A DNA stretch of 64,000 nucleotides from Arenicellales bacterium (GTDB lineage Bacteria; Pseudomonadota; Gammaproteobacteria; Arenicellales; JAHEKD01), in assembly GCA_028284225.1 (NCBI GenBank), contig JANQSD010000005.1, forward strand, positions 93,958-157,957, given 5' to 3'. Numbering within the stretch: position 1 is the stretch's first letter; each line of letters opens with the position of its first letter. The position numbers and the translations under genes were made by a program. Positions 41,990 to 50,788 of the stretch are shown here, piece after piece. The notes below the pieces were generated by a model. That model did no database searches. It was not told the origin of the DNA and worked only from the letters and a program-made list of their open reading frames with translations.

Positions 41990-44068
41990 ATGACTTATTC
42001 CGTATTAACCGACTTCTCCGGTTTTCCAAAATTTGATCAAATCAAGATCGAAGATATCGAGCCAACCTTGGATCAATTATTAGCTGAAAGCCGCGTGCAG
42101 ATGGAAGCTCTCGCTGAGTCAACGCAGCAAAGATCCTGGGATAACTTTGTGGCTCCAATGGATGAAATTGATAATAAGCTGGAGCGTATGTGGTCCCCGA
42201 TTAGTCATTTAAACGCGGTCAAAGATTCAGACCCGTTACGTGACGCTTATGAAGCTTGTTTGCCTAAGCTGACCGAATACGGTACGCAAATGTCTCAAGA
42301 TCAACGGCTTTATCACGGTTTTCAAGCAATTAAAGAAAGCGAGGCGTTCGAATCGCTTAATCAGGCGCAAAAGAAAATTGTTAATAACGCATTGCGGGAT
42401 TTCAAACTGGCGGGGGTTGATTTGCCGGAAAATCAAAAAGCCCGTTTTATGGAAATTCAACAGTCGCTTTCACAAAAGTGTAATAAGTTTGCCCAGAATG
42501 TATTGGATGCAACCCATGGTTGGGCATTGCTCATCACTGATGAAAATGAGCTGACCGGCCTGCCTGAATCCGCCATAGGTATGGCCAGGCAGATGGCCGA
42601 AAGTGCCGGGCAGGAAGGTTGGAAATTTACCCTGGATGCGCCTTTATACATTCCTTTTATGACCTATGCCGATCACCAGGATTATCGCCGGCAAATGTAT
42701 GAAGCGTTTACTACTCGTGCCAGTGATCAGGGCCCGACCAAGGGCCAGTGGGACAATTCGCAATTGATGGTTGAAATACTTAATTTGCGTCAGGAGAAAT
42801 CCAGCATGCTGGGTTTCGATACGTATGCTGATTATTCGGTGGTGCCCAAAATGGCTCAAAACCCTGAACAAATTATTGAATTTCTTCGAGACTTGGCCGA
42901 TAAGTCGAAGCCATATGCTGAAAGGGAATTACAAGAATTAAAAGTATTTGCCAAACAGGAATATGATGTTGATGAACTCAATGCCTGGGATTTAGCCTAT
43001 TACGCAGAGAAGCTGCGTCAGCAACGTTATGAATTCACTCAGGAAGAAGTCAGGCCGTATTTTCCGGTAGAGCATGTTTTGCAAGGCATGTTTGCAGTGG
43101 TGAATAAATTATTCGGCATTGATATCAAGCAAGTCAAAAACCAGCATTTATGGCATAAGGACGTGCGTTTTTTTGAATTATTAGAAAATGACCAGGTAAT
43201 TGGTCATTTTTATGTCGACTTGTTTGCCCGTGAGCATAAGCGCGGTGGTGCCTGGATGGCTGACTGCATGGGTCGAATGAAAACCACTAAAGGCCTGCAA
43301 AAGCCGGTGGCCTTTTTAACCTGTAATTTTTCCTTGCCGGTTGGTGATAAACCGTCGTTATTGACACATGATGAAGTCACGACTTTATTTCATGAGTTTG
43401 GTCATGGTTTACATCATTTGTTGACCCGAATTGATGAGCCGGGTGTTGCCGGTATTGCCGGTGTAGCCTGGGATGCGGTGGAGTTACCCAGTCAGTTCAT
43501 GGAAAACTGGTGCTGGGAACAGAAAGGGTTAAACCTGATCAGCTCACATTATGAAACCGGTGAAAAGCTGCCGCAGGAATTACTGGCCAAAATGAAAGCC
43601 GCTAAAAACTTTCAATCAGCCATGGCAATGGTGCGTCAACTGGAGTTTTCATTATTTGATATCTTGCTGCATCAAAAAACTGATATTGAATCGCCTGAAC
43701 AAATACAGGTATTGCTGGATGAGGTCAGGTCTGAAGTCGCCGTCATTACACCGCCTGAGTTTAATCGATTCCAGCATGCATTCAGTCATATTTTCGCTGG
43801 TGGTTATGCAGCGGGTTATTACAGCTATAAATGGGCTGAAGTCTTATCTGCTGATGCCTTCAGCCGCTTCGAGGAAGAAGGTGTATTCAATGCTGATACG
43901 GGAAAATCCTTCCGTGAGATCATTCTAGCCAATGGTGGTTCCCGTGAACCGATGGAATTATTCGTTGAATTTCGTGGCCGTGAACCCGAGGTTGAGGCTT
44001 TGCTGAGGCATAGCGGGTTATTGGACAGTATAACGACAAAATCTGAATCATTAGAAACTCACAAGTAA
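41990..44068 (+). CDS. prlC: Oligopeptidase A (M3 family)
   Basis: A 692-residue M3 zinc peptidase. The metal site is HEFGH at residues 468-472 (TLFHEFGHGLHH), with the downstream Glu in VELPSQFMENW. The C-terminal HIFAGGYAAGYYSYKWAE block holds substrate-binding Tyr residues. OpdA degrades signal peptides and short oligopeptides in the cytoplasm. Length and order match enterobacterial PrlC. Confidence 0.95.
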   Translation: MTYSVLTDFSGFPKFDQIKIEDIEPTLDQLLAESRVQMEALAESTQQRSWDNFVAPMDEIDNKLERMWSPISHLNAVKDSDPLRDAYEACLPKLTEYGTQMSQDQRLYHGFQAIKESEAFESLNQAQKKIVNNALRDFKLAGVDLPENQKARFMEIQQSLSQKCNKFAQNVLDATHGWALLITDENELTGLPESAIGMARQMAESAGQEGWKFTLDAPLYIPFMTYADHQDYRRQMYEAFTTRASDQGPTKGQWDNSQLMVEILNLRQEKSSMLGFDTYADYSVVPKMAQNPEQIIEFLRDLADKSKPYAERELQELKVFAKQEYDVDELNAWDLAYYAEKLRQQRYEFTQEEVRPYFPVEHVLQGMFAVVNKLFGIDIKQVKNQHLWHKDVRFFELLENDQVIGHFYVDLFAREHKRGGAWMADCMGRMKTTKGLQKPVAFLTCNFSLPVGDKPSLLTHDEVTTLFHEFGHGLHHLLTRIDEPGVAGIAGVAWDAVELPSQFMENWCWEQKGLNLISSHYETGEKLPQELLAKMKAAKNFQSAMAMVRQLEFSLFDILLHQKTDIESPEQIQVLLDEVRSEVAVITPPEFNRFQHAFSHIFAGGYAAGYYSYKWAEVLSADAFSRFEEEGVFNADTGKSFREIILANGGSREPMELFVEFRGREPEVEALLRHSGLLDSITTKSESLETHK

Positions 44069-44210
44069 GATTGCGATCTTTTCTGGGTTTTTTTTGCGTA
44101 AAAGTATGGTTTTTAAATTTAAAGCGTAGTTTGTATTTGAGTAAACTAAATGATTAGTAATTAGACTACTTATAAGCTTAGATGTCTATTTAATCGATAA
44201 TTATTGTTTC

Positions 44211-44309
44211 GTCATTGCGGAAATTCCGACGTATACTGAATCAAAGCTTATCCACAATCCATAGCATATTTGGCATTTTTTCTGGATTCCGTGTCAAGCA
44301 CAGAATGAC
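44211..44309. repeat. GTCATTGCGG-type palindromic repeat in a gene-free gap
   Basis: The 393-base gap 44069-44461 has no gene. It contains an imperfect inverted unit bounded by GTCATT (44211) and AATGAC (44304-44309) with GGATTCC inside, a dispersed-repeat type. A short weak hairpin followed by T-rich sequence just after prlC may terminate it. Confidence 0.5.
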
Positions 44310-44407
44310 CAGGGTTAATAAATCAGCGGCTTCCATTGACTAATTCTCTAAATGCAACACAGGTGAAAAATATAATTTTATACTTTGATTTTTATAAGTT
44401 TTCTTTT

Positions 44408-44427
44408 TTAACATGATTTGATGTTAA
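44408..44427. promoter_or_regulatory. Perfect 7-6-7 palindrome upstream of an exported orphan protein
   Basis: TTAACAT-GATTTG-ATGTTAA lies 35 bases before the ATG at 44462 in AT-rich sequence, a position suited to an operator. Confidence 0.4.
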
Positions 44428-44461
44428 TATATTGCAATTCACAATTGGGGTAAATTAACTA

Positions 44462-45010
44462 ATGAAGTATATAAAATCTTTTTTTGTGTTGCTTAGCTTG
44501 TGTTTTATGAATCAAGCTTTTGCTGATTTAAAAACAGAAGAAACGACCTTGCGGAAGATAGCCCAAGATCAGGGTTTTGAAAACACGATGGCAATTACAA
44601 AGCTATATTTTTATCAGAGTAATGGCGTAGGTTTTGATATTGATGATTTCAGAAATAGTTTTTTGTACTACTTGTCGCATTATTGGAAATTACAATCTGT
44701 AATTGAAAACTATGGAATATATAGAGTTACTTATTTTGATGGAGTGACTCGTCAAATAGCTATCGAGGGGCCAGATGACTTGGATTTCCATGAAAATGAT
44801 CTTCCGCAAGGTCTCTATACTTTAACCGGTACGAAACAATATGGAACTAGTACGGGACATATTCTTCAACTATTTACATTCAAACATCATACTTTGTATC
44901 GTAATGTTGCTGAATCCAAAGACAGCGAATCAACATCGAATGAAGCATCAAATGCCGTTGATGATTTTAATAATAAAGTTAGCGACTTAATGAAAGTCTT
45001 AAACAACTAA
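44462..45010 (+). CDS. Exported hypothetical protein, 182 aa
   Basis: A signal peptide (MKYIKSFFVLLSLCFMNQAFA) precedes an acidic mature protein with no recognised domain. YFYQSNGVGFDIDDFRNSFLYYL and YGIYRVTYFDGVTRQIAIEGPDD suggest a mixed alpha/beta fold; a Ser/Asp/Asn-rich linker and a C-terminal helix end it. The gene is more AT-rich than its neighbours and is isolated by repeats and non-coding sequence, which suggests recent acquisition. No function is proposed. Confidence 0.6.
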   Translation: MKYIKSFFVLLSLCFMNQAFADLKTEETTLRKIAQDQGFENTMAITKLYFYQSNGVGFDIDDFRNSFLYYLSHYWKLQSVIENYGIYRVTYFDGVTRQIAIEGPDDLDFHENDLPQGLYTLTGTKQYGTSTGHILQLFTFKHHTLYRNVAESKDSESTSNEASNAVDDFNNKVSDLMKVLNN

Positions 45011-45065
45011 TCTCTGATTGTTCCTGCAATCAAAGAAGCTATAAATTTTACTTGAGAGCTGTGAG

Positions 45066-45362
45066 TTATATCTTTTTATGCTTTTCCTCATAAGCCGCCA
45101 TTTGCTCAGGCGTGGCTTCGGTTTGGTGTTGTTGTTTCCATTCGTCGTAAGGCATGCCATAAATGAGTTCACGAGCTTGGTCATAGCTGAGTTCGATATC
45201 ACGTTCCTCGGCTGCCGCACGATACCATTTGGACAGGCAATTACGGCAGAAACTTGCCAGTATCATTAAATCGATATTCTGTACTTCGTTATGATTTCGC
45301 AGGTGGTCGACCAGGCGTCTGAACACCTGCGCCTCGATTTCAGTTTGAGTCTGTTTGTCCAT
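45066..45362 (-). CDS. DUF1244 family protein
   Basis: A 98-residue protein with RRLVDHLRNHNEVQNIDLMILASFCRNCLSKW and YGMPYDEWKQQHQ, the DUF1244 core with a CxxC and conserved Trp/Pro. Family structures are small helical; function is unknown. Confidence 0.85.
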   Translation of the reverse strand: MDKQTQTEIEAQVFRRLVDHLRNHNEVQNIDLMILASFCRNCLSKWYRAAAEERDIELSYDQARELIYGMPYDEWKQQHQTEATPEQMAAYEEKHKKI

Positions 45363-45424
45363 TTGTTCGTAGTTTTAGAAAATATTAATCCTGGAGTGTA
45401 TAGGATTTATTCTCATTAAGTTAG

Positions 45425-45567
45425 TAGAACCTATCTCAAAATGCCTGCGCTTGTTAATACGTCGTTAAACGCTCGCTCAAAATGCTCATTTACTTCAAGT
45501 AAACTGCGCTTTTTCGCTCACGTTTGCCTTGTCTGAACGTCGCTCGACTATTTTGAGATAGGTTCTA
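45425..45567. mobile_element. MITE-like palindromic element, copy 3 (143 bp)
   Basis: The cleanest copy: TAGAACCTATCTCAAAAT and ATTTTGAGATAGGTTCTA are exact inverses. The centre TTTACTT-C-AAGTAAA is a perfect palindrome. TA is found at both ends. Confidence 0.87.
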
Positions 45568-45588
45568 GTTATCCTTAGAAGATCCTGC

Positions 45589-45649
45589 AATAGACCTGTG
45601 CCGGATACTGAATCAAGTCCAACACAGGTCTATTCCGGTATGCGGGATA
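45589..45649. repeat. 60-bp hairpin repeat, copy 1
   Basis: AATAGACCTGTG and CACAGGTCTATT are exact inverses separated by 22 bases, followed by CCGGTATGCGGGATA. An inverted copy lies at 53825. It is next to the 3' end of moaE. Confidence 0.7.
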
Positions 45650-45652
45650 AGG

Positions 45653-46084
45653 TTAGCCGGCTGTATTTTTTTCTACCCAGCGCAGGCCTTGGTCAGTTTT
45701 CTCTTGCTTCCAGAATGGAGCTTTGTGTTTTAAGTCCTCCATGAGGCTGCGGCAAGCATCAAATGTTTGTTTGCGATGGCTGGACCAACAGGCGACCAGT
45801 ACTATTGATTCACCCGGTTTGATTTCACCTACTCGATGGATGATTAGCACATCTTCAAGTTGATATTGGTTGCTGTGTGTATTTGCGATTTTCTTTAACT
45901 GATTTTCAGTCATGCCGGGATAGTAATCCAGGGTCATGGCACTGACACTGGTATCCTCATTAAAATCACGCATGCTGCCGACAAAGGCGCTGCAGGCGCC
46001 AATAGAGTGGTTAGCGTCATTAGATTCATATGCATTTAACTCCGACCAGGGATTAAATGCAGTTGTCCTGACTTCAATTCTCAT
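45653..46084 (-). CDS. moaE: Molybdopterin synthase catalytic subunit MoaE
   Basis: About 143 residues from ATG 46084 (MRIEVRTTAFNP). GACSAFVGSMRDFNED, LDYYPGMTENQLKKIA, VGEIKPGESIVLVACWSSHR and the C-terminal LKHKAPFWKQEKTDQGLRWVE, with the catalytic Lys residues, are diagnostic. It adds the dithiolene to cyclic pyranopterin using MoaD thiocarboxylate. A TTG at 46102 overlapping the moaD stop is an alternative start. Confidence 0.93.
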   Translation of the reverse strand: MRIEVRTTAFNPWSELNAYESNDANHSIGACSAFVGSMRDFNEDTSVSAMTLDYYPGMTENQLKKIANTHSNQYQLEDVLIIHRVGEIKPGESIVLVACWSSHRKQTFDACRSLMEDLKHKAPFWKQEKTDQGLRWVEKNTAG

Positions 46085-46098
46085 CAGAAAAATAACAT

Positions 46099-46335
46099 TC
46101 AACCGCCCGTAACAGGAGGGAAAAAAGCCACTTCATCACCATCGTTGACTGTGTCACTCGCTTGAGCATATTCAAGATTAACGGCGCTCAGCACATTAGC
46201 AGGAAGTTCGCTGTGCTGACTGACTTGCTTCCAGACATCGGCGACAGTGAATTGATTGTCATCGAGTTCCAGCTCAAGCTCCGGCTTTTCGAATTGTTCC
46301 TTAAGACTGGCAAAGAATTTTACGGTAATGCGCAT
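46099..46335 (-). CDS. moaD: Molybdopterin synthase sulfur-carrier subunit MoaD
   Basis: A 78-residue ubiquitin-fold protein with MRITVKFFASLKEQF and the obligatory C-terminal Gly-Gly (GDEVAFFPPVTGG), which is adenylated and thiocarboxylated. It precedes moaE and is divergent from moaB, with a 43-base gap holding both start regions. Confidence 0.95.
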   Translation of the reverse strand: MRITVKFFASLKEQFEKPELELELDDNQFTVADVWKQVSQHSELPANVLSAVNLEYAQASDTVNDGDEVAFFPPVTGG

Positions 46336-46378
46336 AATGGTATATATTTTAGCAAAACCCCAATATTACGAAGCAAAA

Positions 46379-46903
46379 ATGCCCGAATCTGAGCGAAATT
46401 TTATTCCAGTCAATATAGCGGTGCTAACAGTTTCTGATTCCCGTACACGCAAAACAGACAAATCAGGCCCATTGTTGGTTCGCCAGGTTTCGCAGGCCGG
46501 GCATCAGGTCATTGATACCGCAATAGTTAAAGATGAATTAGAGCAAATCCGATCAGCAGTAAACGATTGGATCAATAATCCAGATATTAATGTCATTTTG
46601 ACGACTGGCGGAACAGGTGTAACAGGGCGTGATGGTACGCCGGAAGCAATTGCACCGCTGTTAGATAAAGAAATTCCAGGTTTTGGGGAAATGTTTAGAT
46701 TTCTTTCCTATCAGAAAATCGGCACGTCTACCTTGCAGTCTAGAGCGCTTGCAGGTGTAGCAAATGGAACTTACGTTTTTGTTTTACCGGGTTCTTCTGG
46801 TGCCTGCAAAGATGCCTGGGAAATGTTGATCGAGAAACAGCTGGATTATCGGACCATGCCGTGTAATTTGGTTGAATTGATGCCCAGGTTGTTGGAGGAG
46901 TAG
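46379..46903 (+). CDS. moaB: Molybdenum cofactor biosynthesis protein MoaB
   Basis: A 174-residue protein from ATG 46379 (MPESERNFIPVNIAVLTVSD). The MPT-binding motifs VILTTGGTGVTGRDGTPEAI and YVFVLPGSSGACKDAWEMLI are present. The reading frame extends upstream to 46256 across the moaD start, which is coincidental. MoaB/MogA proteins adenylate molybdopterin before molybdate insertion. Confidence 0.92.
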   Translation: MPESERNFIPVNIAVLTVSDSRTRKTDKSGPLLVRQVSQAGHQVIDTAIVKDELEQIRSAVNDWINNPDINVILTTGGTGVTGRDGTPEAIAPLLDKEIPGFGEMFRFLSYQKIGTSTLQSRALAGVANGTYVFVLPGSSGACKDAWEMLIEKQLDYRTMPCNLVELMPRLLEE

Positions 46904-46917
46904 GGGTTGGATATTAC

Positions 46918-46978
46918 CCCCTCTAGCTCCCCCTGAAAGGGGGAGAACCTCATTCCTCCCCTTCCAGGGGAGGTTAGG
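46918..46978. repeat. GGGGAGG hairpin pair after moaB
   Basis: CTCCCCCTGAAAGGGGGAG and CCTCCCC...GGGGAGG are two strong neighbouring hairpins between the convergent moaB and moaA genes. Similar hairpins flank repeat copies A and B at 40413-40458, always beside the 72-bp unit. Confidence 0.65.
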
Positions 46979-46993
46979 AGGGGTATTCTTTTT

Positions 46994-47062
46994 AATGCCT
47001 ATTTCATTTCCCGGTTAACCAGATCGACGCTGATCCAAACTGCAGAATTCTGAGTCATTGCC
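46994..47062 (-). repeat. 72-bp interspersed repeat, copy C (inverted)
   Basis: The inverse of copies A and B: read leftwards, GGCAATGACTCAGAATTC, then ACCGGGAAATGAAA and the closing GGCATT. Its edge coincides with the moaA stop codon (47062-47064). Confidence 0.65.
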
Positions 47063-48087
47063 TATCCTCCTATATACGACATTTCGATTTTTTCCTTGGC
47101 AGCGTCATGTTCACCTCGGAGCTGTGAGTATCTGTCCTCTCGCTTGGACCAGATAGCATGTAGTTTATCCAATATGACTTGATCGTTGGCTCTAGAGCGG
47201 ATTAACTCGCGCAGGTCATAGCCGGTGTTTGCAAACAAGCAGGTGTACAATTTTCCTTCGGCGGACAAGCGCGCTCGATGACAACTACCGCAGAAAGGTT
47301 GGGAGACAGAGGCGATTATTCCAATTTCACCGCCACCGTCTTTATAACGCCAGCGTTTTGCGACTTCGCCTTGATAATTTGCAGTTACAGGCTCGATAGG
47401 ATAATGATTGTTGATTAATTCAATAATAGACTTGGCATTGAATACTTTGTCGTATTGCCATTGATTGGTGCTGCCGACATCCATGAATTCAATAAATCGA
47501 AGAATAACGTCTTTATGACGAAAGTATTCGACCATTGGTAATATCTGGTCAACATTTACATCTTTGATTACCACCATATTTACTTTTACAGGTGAAAGTC
47601 CGGCTTGTTTAGCTATGTCAATCGCATCCAGCACACGGCTGACTGGAAATTTAACATCATTGATTTGTTTGAAGCATTCATCATCCAGCGCATCAAGGCT
47701 TAAAGTAAGTCGATTCACCCCTGCGGCAACAAGGGAATCAGCTTTTTGTTGAGTTAACAAGGCACCATTTGTGGTGAGAGAAATGTCATTGATATTATCG
47801 ACCTGGCTGATCATGTTGATGAGTTTTTCCAGGTCTTTACGTATTAACGGCTCACCGCCGGTGATACGGATTTTGCTCACACCCAGGCTTGCAAACAGGT
47901 GTACAGCTCGCGCAATTTCTTCAAAGCTTAGAATCTGGGCGCGTTCTAAAAAGGCATGATCAGGTCCGAAAAGGTGTTTAGGCATGCAATAGATACAACG
48001 AAAATTACATCGATCTGTCACTGAAATTCTTAAGTCCCGCAAAGGCCGTTGTAAGGTATCGGTTGGTTTATCGATTAGCAATTTCAT
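47062..48087 (-). CDS. moaA: GTP 3',8-cyclase MoaA
   Basis: A 341-residue radical-SAM enzyme. The N-terminal cluster cysteines are C27, C31 and C34 (DRCNFRCIYC); the second cluster is CGSCHRARLSAEGKLYTC; the protein ends in the functional Gly-Gly. It makes 3',8-cyclo-GTP in the first step of molybdopterin synthesis. moaC is not in the window, so the pathway is split. The Nudix gene lies 9 bases upstream and is likely co-transcribed. Confidence 0.95.
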   Translation of the reverse strand: MKLLIDKPTDTLQRPLRDLRISVTDRCNFRCIYCMPKHLFGPDHAFLERAQILSFEEIARAVHLFASLGVSKIRITGGEPLIRKDLEKLINMISQVDNINDISLTTNGALLTQQKADSLVAAGVNRLTLSLDALDDECFKQINDVKFPVSRVLDAIDIAKQAGLSPVKVNMVVIKDVNVDQILPMVEYFRHKDVILRFIEFMDVGSTNQWQYDKVFNAKSIIELINNHYPIEPVTANYQGEVAKRWRYKDGGGEIGIIASVSQPFCGSCHRARLSAEGKLYTCLFANTGYDLRELIRSRANDQVILDKLHAIWSKREDRYSQLRGEHDAAKEKIEMSYIGG

Positions 48088-48096
48088 AAATATATT

Positions 48097-48699
48097 TTAG
48101 CCTGATCGATCATAATCACCTATAAAGGGGGTTTTGATTTCAGTAGCGTTAAAAAAATCTGTCAAAATTCGATAGGTCATGCCCCAAAGAATATTAGATT
48201 CATCAATTTGTATGCCGGGCCGGTCAGAGAATTTTGACATTGGATTAAAGTAAATATGATTTTCAGGAGTTTGAAAATGATTTAACGGCAACCAATAATA
48301 ATGATCGACTTCGTAATTAATGCTGATTTGGGGTTTTTCGTCCATAAAGAATACGAATGGTCGCACAGTTAAATTAATTTTGCCACCGGCGGCATAGCCC
48401 TGTTGATCATCAATTTGGGCCACAAAATGATTATCGGTTAGTGTGATATCGGTTTCTTCAGATGTTTCTCTGATAGCTGTTTCAATTAGATTGTTATCAA
48501 TATTTTCTTCACGGCCTCCGGGCAAACCTATTTGCCCTGACCACGGGTCATTAGGATGGGTCGTGCGTTTAATCAAAAACAATTCATGACTGCTGTCATT
48601 CAGCCACAAAACAATCGCCACAGCTGCATAATTAGTATTTTCCGCAATGATCTGTGGCCTATACCTCAGTAATCGATCAAGAAGTAAGTGTTTTTCCAT
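48097..48699 (-). CDS. Nudix hydrolase, CoA pyrophosphatase type
   Basis: A 200-residue protein with the Nudix box GLPGGREENIDNNLIETAIRETSEETDI (G-x5-E-x7-RE-x-SEE) preceded by WSGQIGLPGG. The UPF0035-like FLIKRTTHPNDPWSGQ block is that of NudL/YeaB enzymes, which split CoA or ADP-ribose-type diphosphates. It shares an operon with moaA. Confidence 0.85.
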   Translation of the reverse strand: MEKHLLLDRLLRYRPQIIAENTNYAAVAIVLWLNDSSHELFLIKRTTHPNDPWSGQIGLPGGREENIDNNLIETAIRETSEETDITLTDNHFVAQIDDQQGYAAGGKINLTVRPFVFFMDEKPQISINYEVDHYYWLPLNHFQTPENHIYFNPMSKFSDRPGIQIDESNILWGMTYRILTDFFNATEIKTPFIGDYDRSG

Positions 48700-48744
48700 G
48701 ATCGAAAGATTACTAGGATTACTCTTCGAGGTAAATAAAAGTAA

Positions 48745-49527
48745 CTATCTGGCGAGAATTTTATGCACAATCTGTTCGAGTGCCTCCAGGTCATTAATGA
48801 CTAGAGTTCGGCCTGTTTTGATTTTGATTAAACCGGAGGATTTTACATTATTCATCTCGCGCGTTACCGCTTCCCGGTTTGCGCCAATCATGTTTGCAAT
48901 TTGAGTATGGGTAGGTACGGGATGAATTTCAACCGTCGACGAATTGTTGATATAAGGCTGTGCCATCCGCAGCAGTTCTATATAAACACGTTCCTGAATG
49001 CTCATAGTGCCAAACTCGAATACCCGGTCTGATAAAATCCTGACCATTGCAGTCAGGTGTTTCATCACGGTAATTGCAAAATCGGTTTCAGTTTTTAATA
49101 ACTTGATGAAATCAGCTTGCTTGATTATCGCTGCTACAGAGGGCTCGATGGCGATAATACTGATTGAACGTGGTTGGTCATCTATTGCCGATAATTCACC
49201 AAACATATCACCTTGCCGGATTTCCTTGTAACCAATTTCCCGGCCTCTGGAAGAACTAATAGTGGCGCGTAAGCGGCCTTTTAATAAGAAGAAAACATTC
49301 TTGTCTGTTGAGCTGTGACGGATAAGATATTCATTCGTTTCAAAATAGTGTTGTTGGGCATAGCAACTGATTGCAGTAATCACACTTTTGTTAAGTGTCT
49401 TTAAAACACTAATCTGACTTAATTTCCGCCTGAATTGCTGATCTGTAAAAAAGTTTTTCGGCACTGTTCCTGGGTGAAAAAATTTTGAGGCACAAACAAT
49501 AATAACGATGCTGGAATTATTGTGCAA
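48745..49527 (-). CDS. Crp/Fnr-family transcriptional regulator
   Basis: A 260-residue regulator. The cyclic-nucleotide-binding roll (FLLKGRLRATI, GDMFGELSAIDDQPRSISI with the phosphate-cassette GELSA and R-S) and the C-terminal helix-turn-helix (HTQIANMIGANREAVTREMNNVKSSGLI) are clear. There is no N-terminal Cys cluster, so it is not an oxygen-sensing FNR; a cAMP- or ligand-binding Crp-like factor is more likely. An inverted-repeat-rich stretch lies upstream. Confidence 0.88.
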   Translation of the reverse strand: MHNNSSIVIIVCASKFFHPGTVPKNFFTDQQFRRKLSQISVLKTLNKSVITAISCYAQQHYFETNEYLIRHSSTDKNVFFLLKGRLRATISSSRGREIGYKEIRQGDMFGELSAIDDQPRSISIIAIEPSVAAIIKQADFIKLLKTETDFAITVMKHLTAMVRILSDRVFEFGTMSIQERVYIELLRMAQPYINNSSTVEIHPVPTHTQIANMIGANREAVTREMNNVKSSGLIKIKTGRTLVINDLEALEQIVHKILAR

Positions 49528-49565
49528 TTATTAAGCAACGGCATAGCGATGTATAACTAAACTAA

Positions 49566-49595
49566 AGTTATAGTACTTTTGTTACTACTATAACT
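49566..49595. promoter_or_regulatory. 10-bp inverted repeat between yfaZ-like and crp-like genes
   Basis: AGTTATAGTA and TACTATAACT are exact inverses 10 bases apart. A third TATAACTAAA copy lies immediately left (about 49551). It may be a terminator for the yfaZ-like gene or an operator for the Crp-like gene; the leftward T-tract is broken. Confidence 0.5.
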
Positions 49596-49617
49596 AAAGA
49601 TTATCTATAGCTTGGTA

Positions 49618-50277
49618 TTACCAGTGAAATCCGGCGCCGATAACAAAACCCGTGCTCTTGGCCGATTCGTCAGAATTATTTAAGTCGTTGGTGTAATCGA
49701 TTTTAAATCGTCTATAACCGGCTCTGACGGACATAAATGGAAGCGGGTCAAAGCTTAATCCAGCTTCAAACTCAGTCCCGTCGACGTTCGAGCGGTTATT
49801 AAAGTCATCTAATTCAGGAAACCAGGCTGTTTGTCCATACAAGTAAACCACGCCACCAAGCCCCAATCGTCCTTCGACCAATATTCTGGCACCGTTACTG
49901 CTGCCGTTATCAATGTCGATATCCTGGTAACCTAGCCCCAGGGCAAGAAAGGAATTATCGGTTAGAGAAAAAATCCGGCGTTTGAAATCCAGGTTTAGAT
50001 ATTCTGCGTCATCAAGATTATCTTCTTCGAGATCAGAACGGTAAAGCTGACCACTCAACCCCCATTTTTGATTGAACCATAGCTCACCTCTTCCACCCAA
50101 TGCGCCGGCATCGATTTCACCGTCGCTGATATCAGCTTCAAAATCGTTGGCCCACCAGTACAAACCTACTTCACCATCAATGGGACCGAGTGCCTGAGCG
50201 GGAGTAAAAAACAAACAAAAAGGCAATACAATCGATAATTTGATGAGCTTAATCAACTTGTTATCACGTATATTCAT
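49618..50277 (-). CDS. YfaZ-family outer-membrane beta-barrel protein
   Basis: A 219-residue protein. A signal peptide (about 1-29, ending AQA) is followed by alternating amphipathic strands (EVGLYWWANDF, YLNLDFKRRIFSLT, LALGLGYQDID, EAGLSFDPLPFMSVRAGYRR) and it ends in aromatic Trp (GAGFHW), as required for BamA-mediated barrel assembly. YfaZ is annotated in COGs as a putative porin. Asp/Asn-rich loops are typical of calcium- or salt-adapted surfaces. Confidence 0.8.
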   Translation of the reverse strand: MNIRDNKLIKLIKLSIVLPFCLFFTPAQALGPIDGEVGLYWWANDFEADISDGEIDAGALGGRGELWFNQKWGLSGQLYRSDLEEDNLDDAEYLNLDFKRRIFSLTDNSFLALGLGYQDIDIDNGSSNGARILVEGRLGLGGVVYLYGQTAWFPELDDFNNRSNVDGTEFEAGLSFDPLPFMSVRAGYRRFKIDYTNDLNNSDESAKSTGFVIGAGFHW

Positions 50278-50369
50278 TGTTCTCTCTAGCAGATACTATA
50301 CCATTTTTCCACTGAATGATTTAAAACAAATTGTAAAAGGTCATAAAACCCTATTGTCATTAATGATTT

Positions 50370-50786
50370 ATGAACAAAACCTTAATAAATTCTAATCAAG
50401 CAAGCTCGATGCGGTTGGACAAATGGCTTTGGTGCGCACGGTTTTTTAAATCCAGGCAGCTGGCGGTGACGGCTATCAAGTCCCATAATGTCAGTGTTAA
50501 TGGGTCAAAAGCCAAGCCATCAAGATTGATAACAATAGGTGATCGCTTAGTTATTGATAAAAACCGAATCGTATATGAAATCAAGATTACTGGATTATCA
50601 GCACAACGTTTATCGGCGCCATTAGCAGCCCAGCTGTATCAAGAGACTGAACAGAGTATTGACAAACGACAACGCCAAAGTGAACTTAGAAAACAGGAGC
50701 GTTTGTCGAGAGTCCATGCACCCAGGCATAAACCCGGTAAGCGTAATAGACGCGAGCGAGCACGTTTGAAACGCGGAGTTGAATAG
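50370..50786 (+). CDS. hslR: Ribosome-associated heat-shock protein Hsp15 (S4 domain)
   Basis: A 138-residue basic protein with the S4 RNA-binding motif MRLDKWLWCARFFKSRQLAVTAIKSHNVSVNG and a C-terminal Arg/Lys-rich tail (RKQERLSRVHAP, RNRRERARLKRG). Hsp15 rescues stalled 50S subunits carrying nascent-chain tRNA. The start could also be Met14. It is followed by a hydroxyacid dehydrogenase gene with a 2-base gap. Confidence 0.92.
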   Translation: MNKTLINSNQASSMRLDKWLWCARFFKSRQLAVTAIKSHNVSVNGSKAKPSRLITIGDRLVIDKNRIVYEIKITGLSAQRLSAPLAAQLYQETEQSIDKRQRQSELRKQERLSRVHAPRHKPGKRNRRERARLKRGVE

Positions 50787-50788
50787 AC

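Noticed and set aside
46256..46378. Extended N-terminus of MoaB
   Set aside because: The extension overlaps moaD on the opposite strand and has a Ser-rich low-complexity sequence; the start at 46379 gives normal MoaB length.
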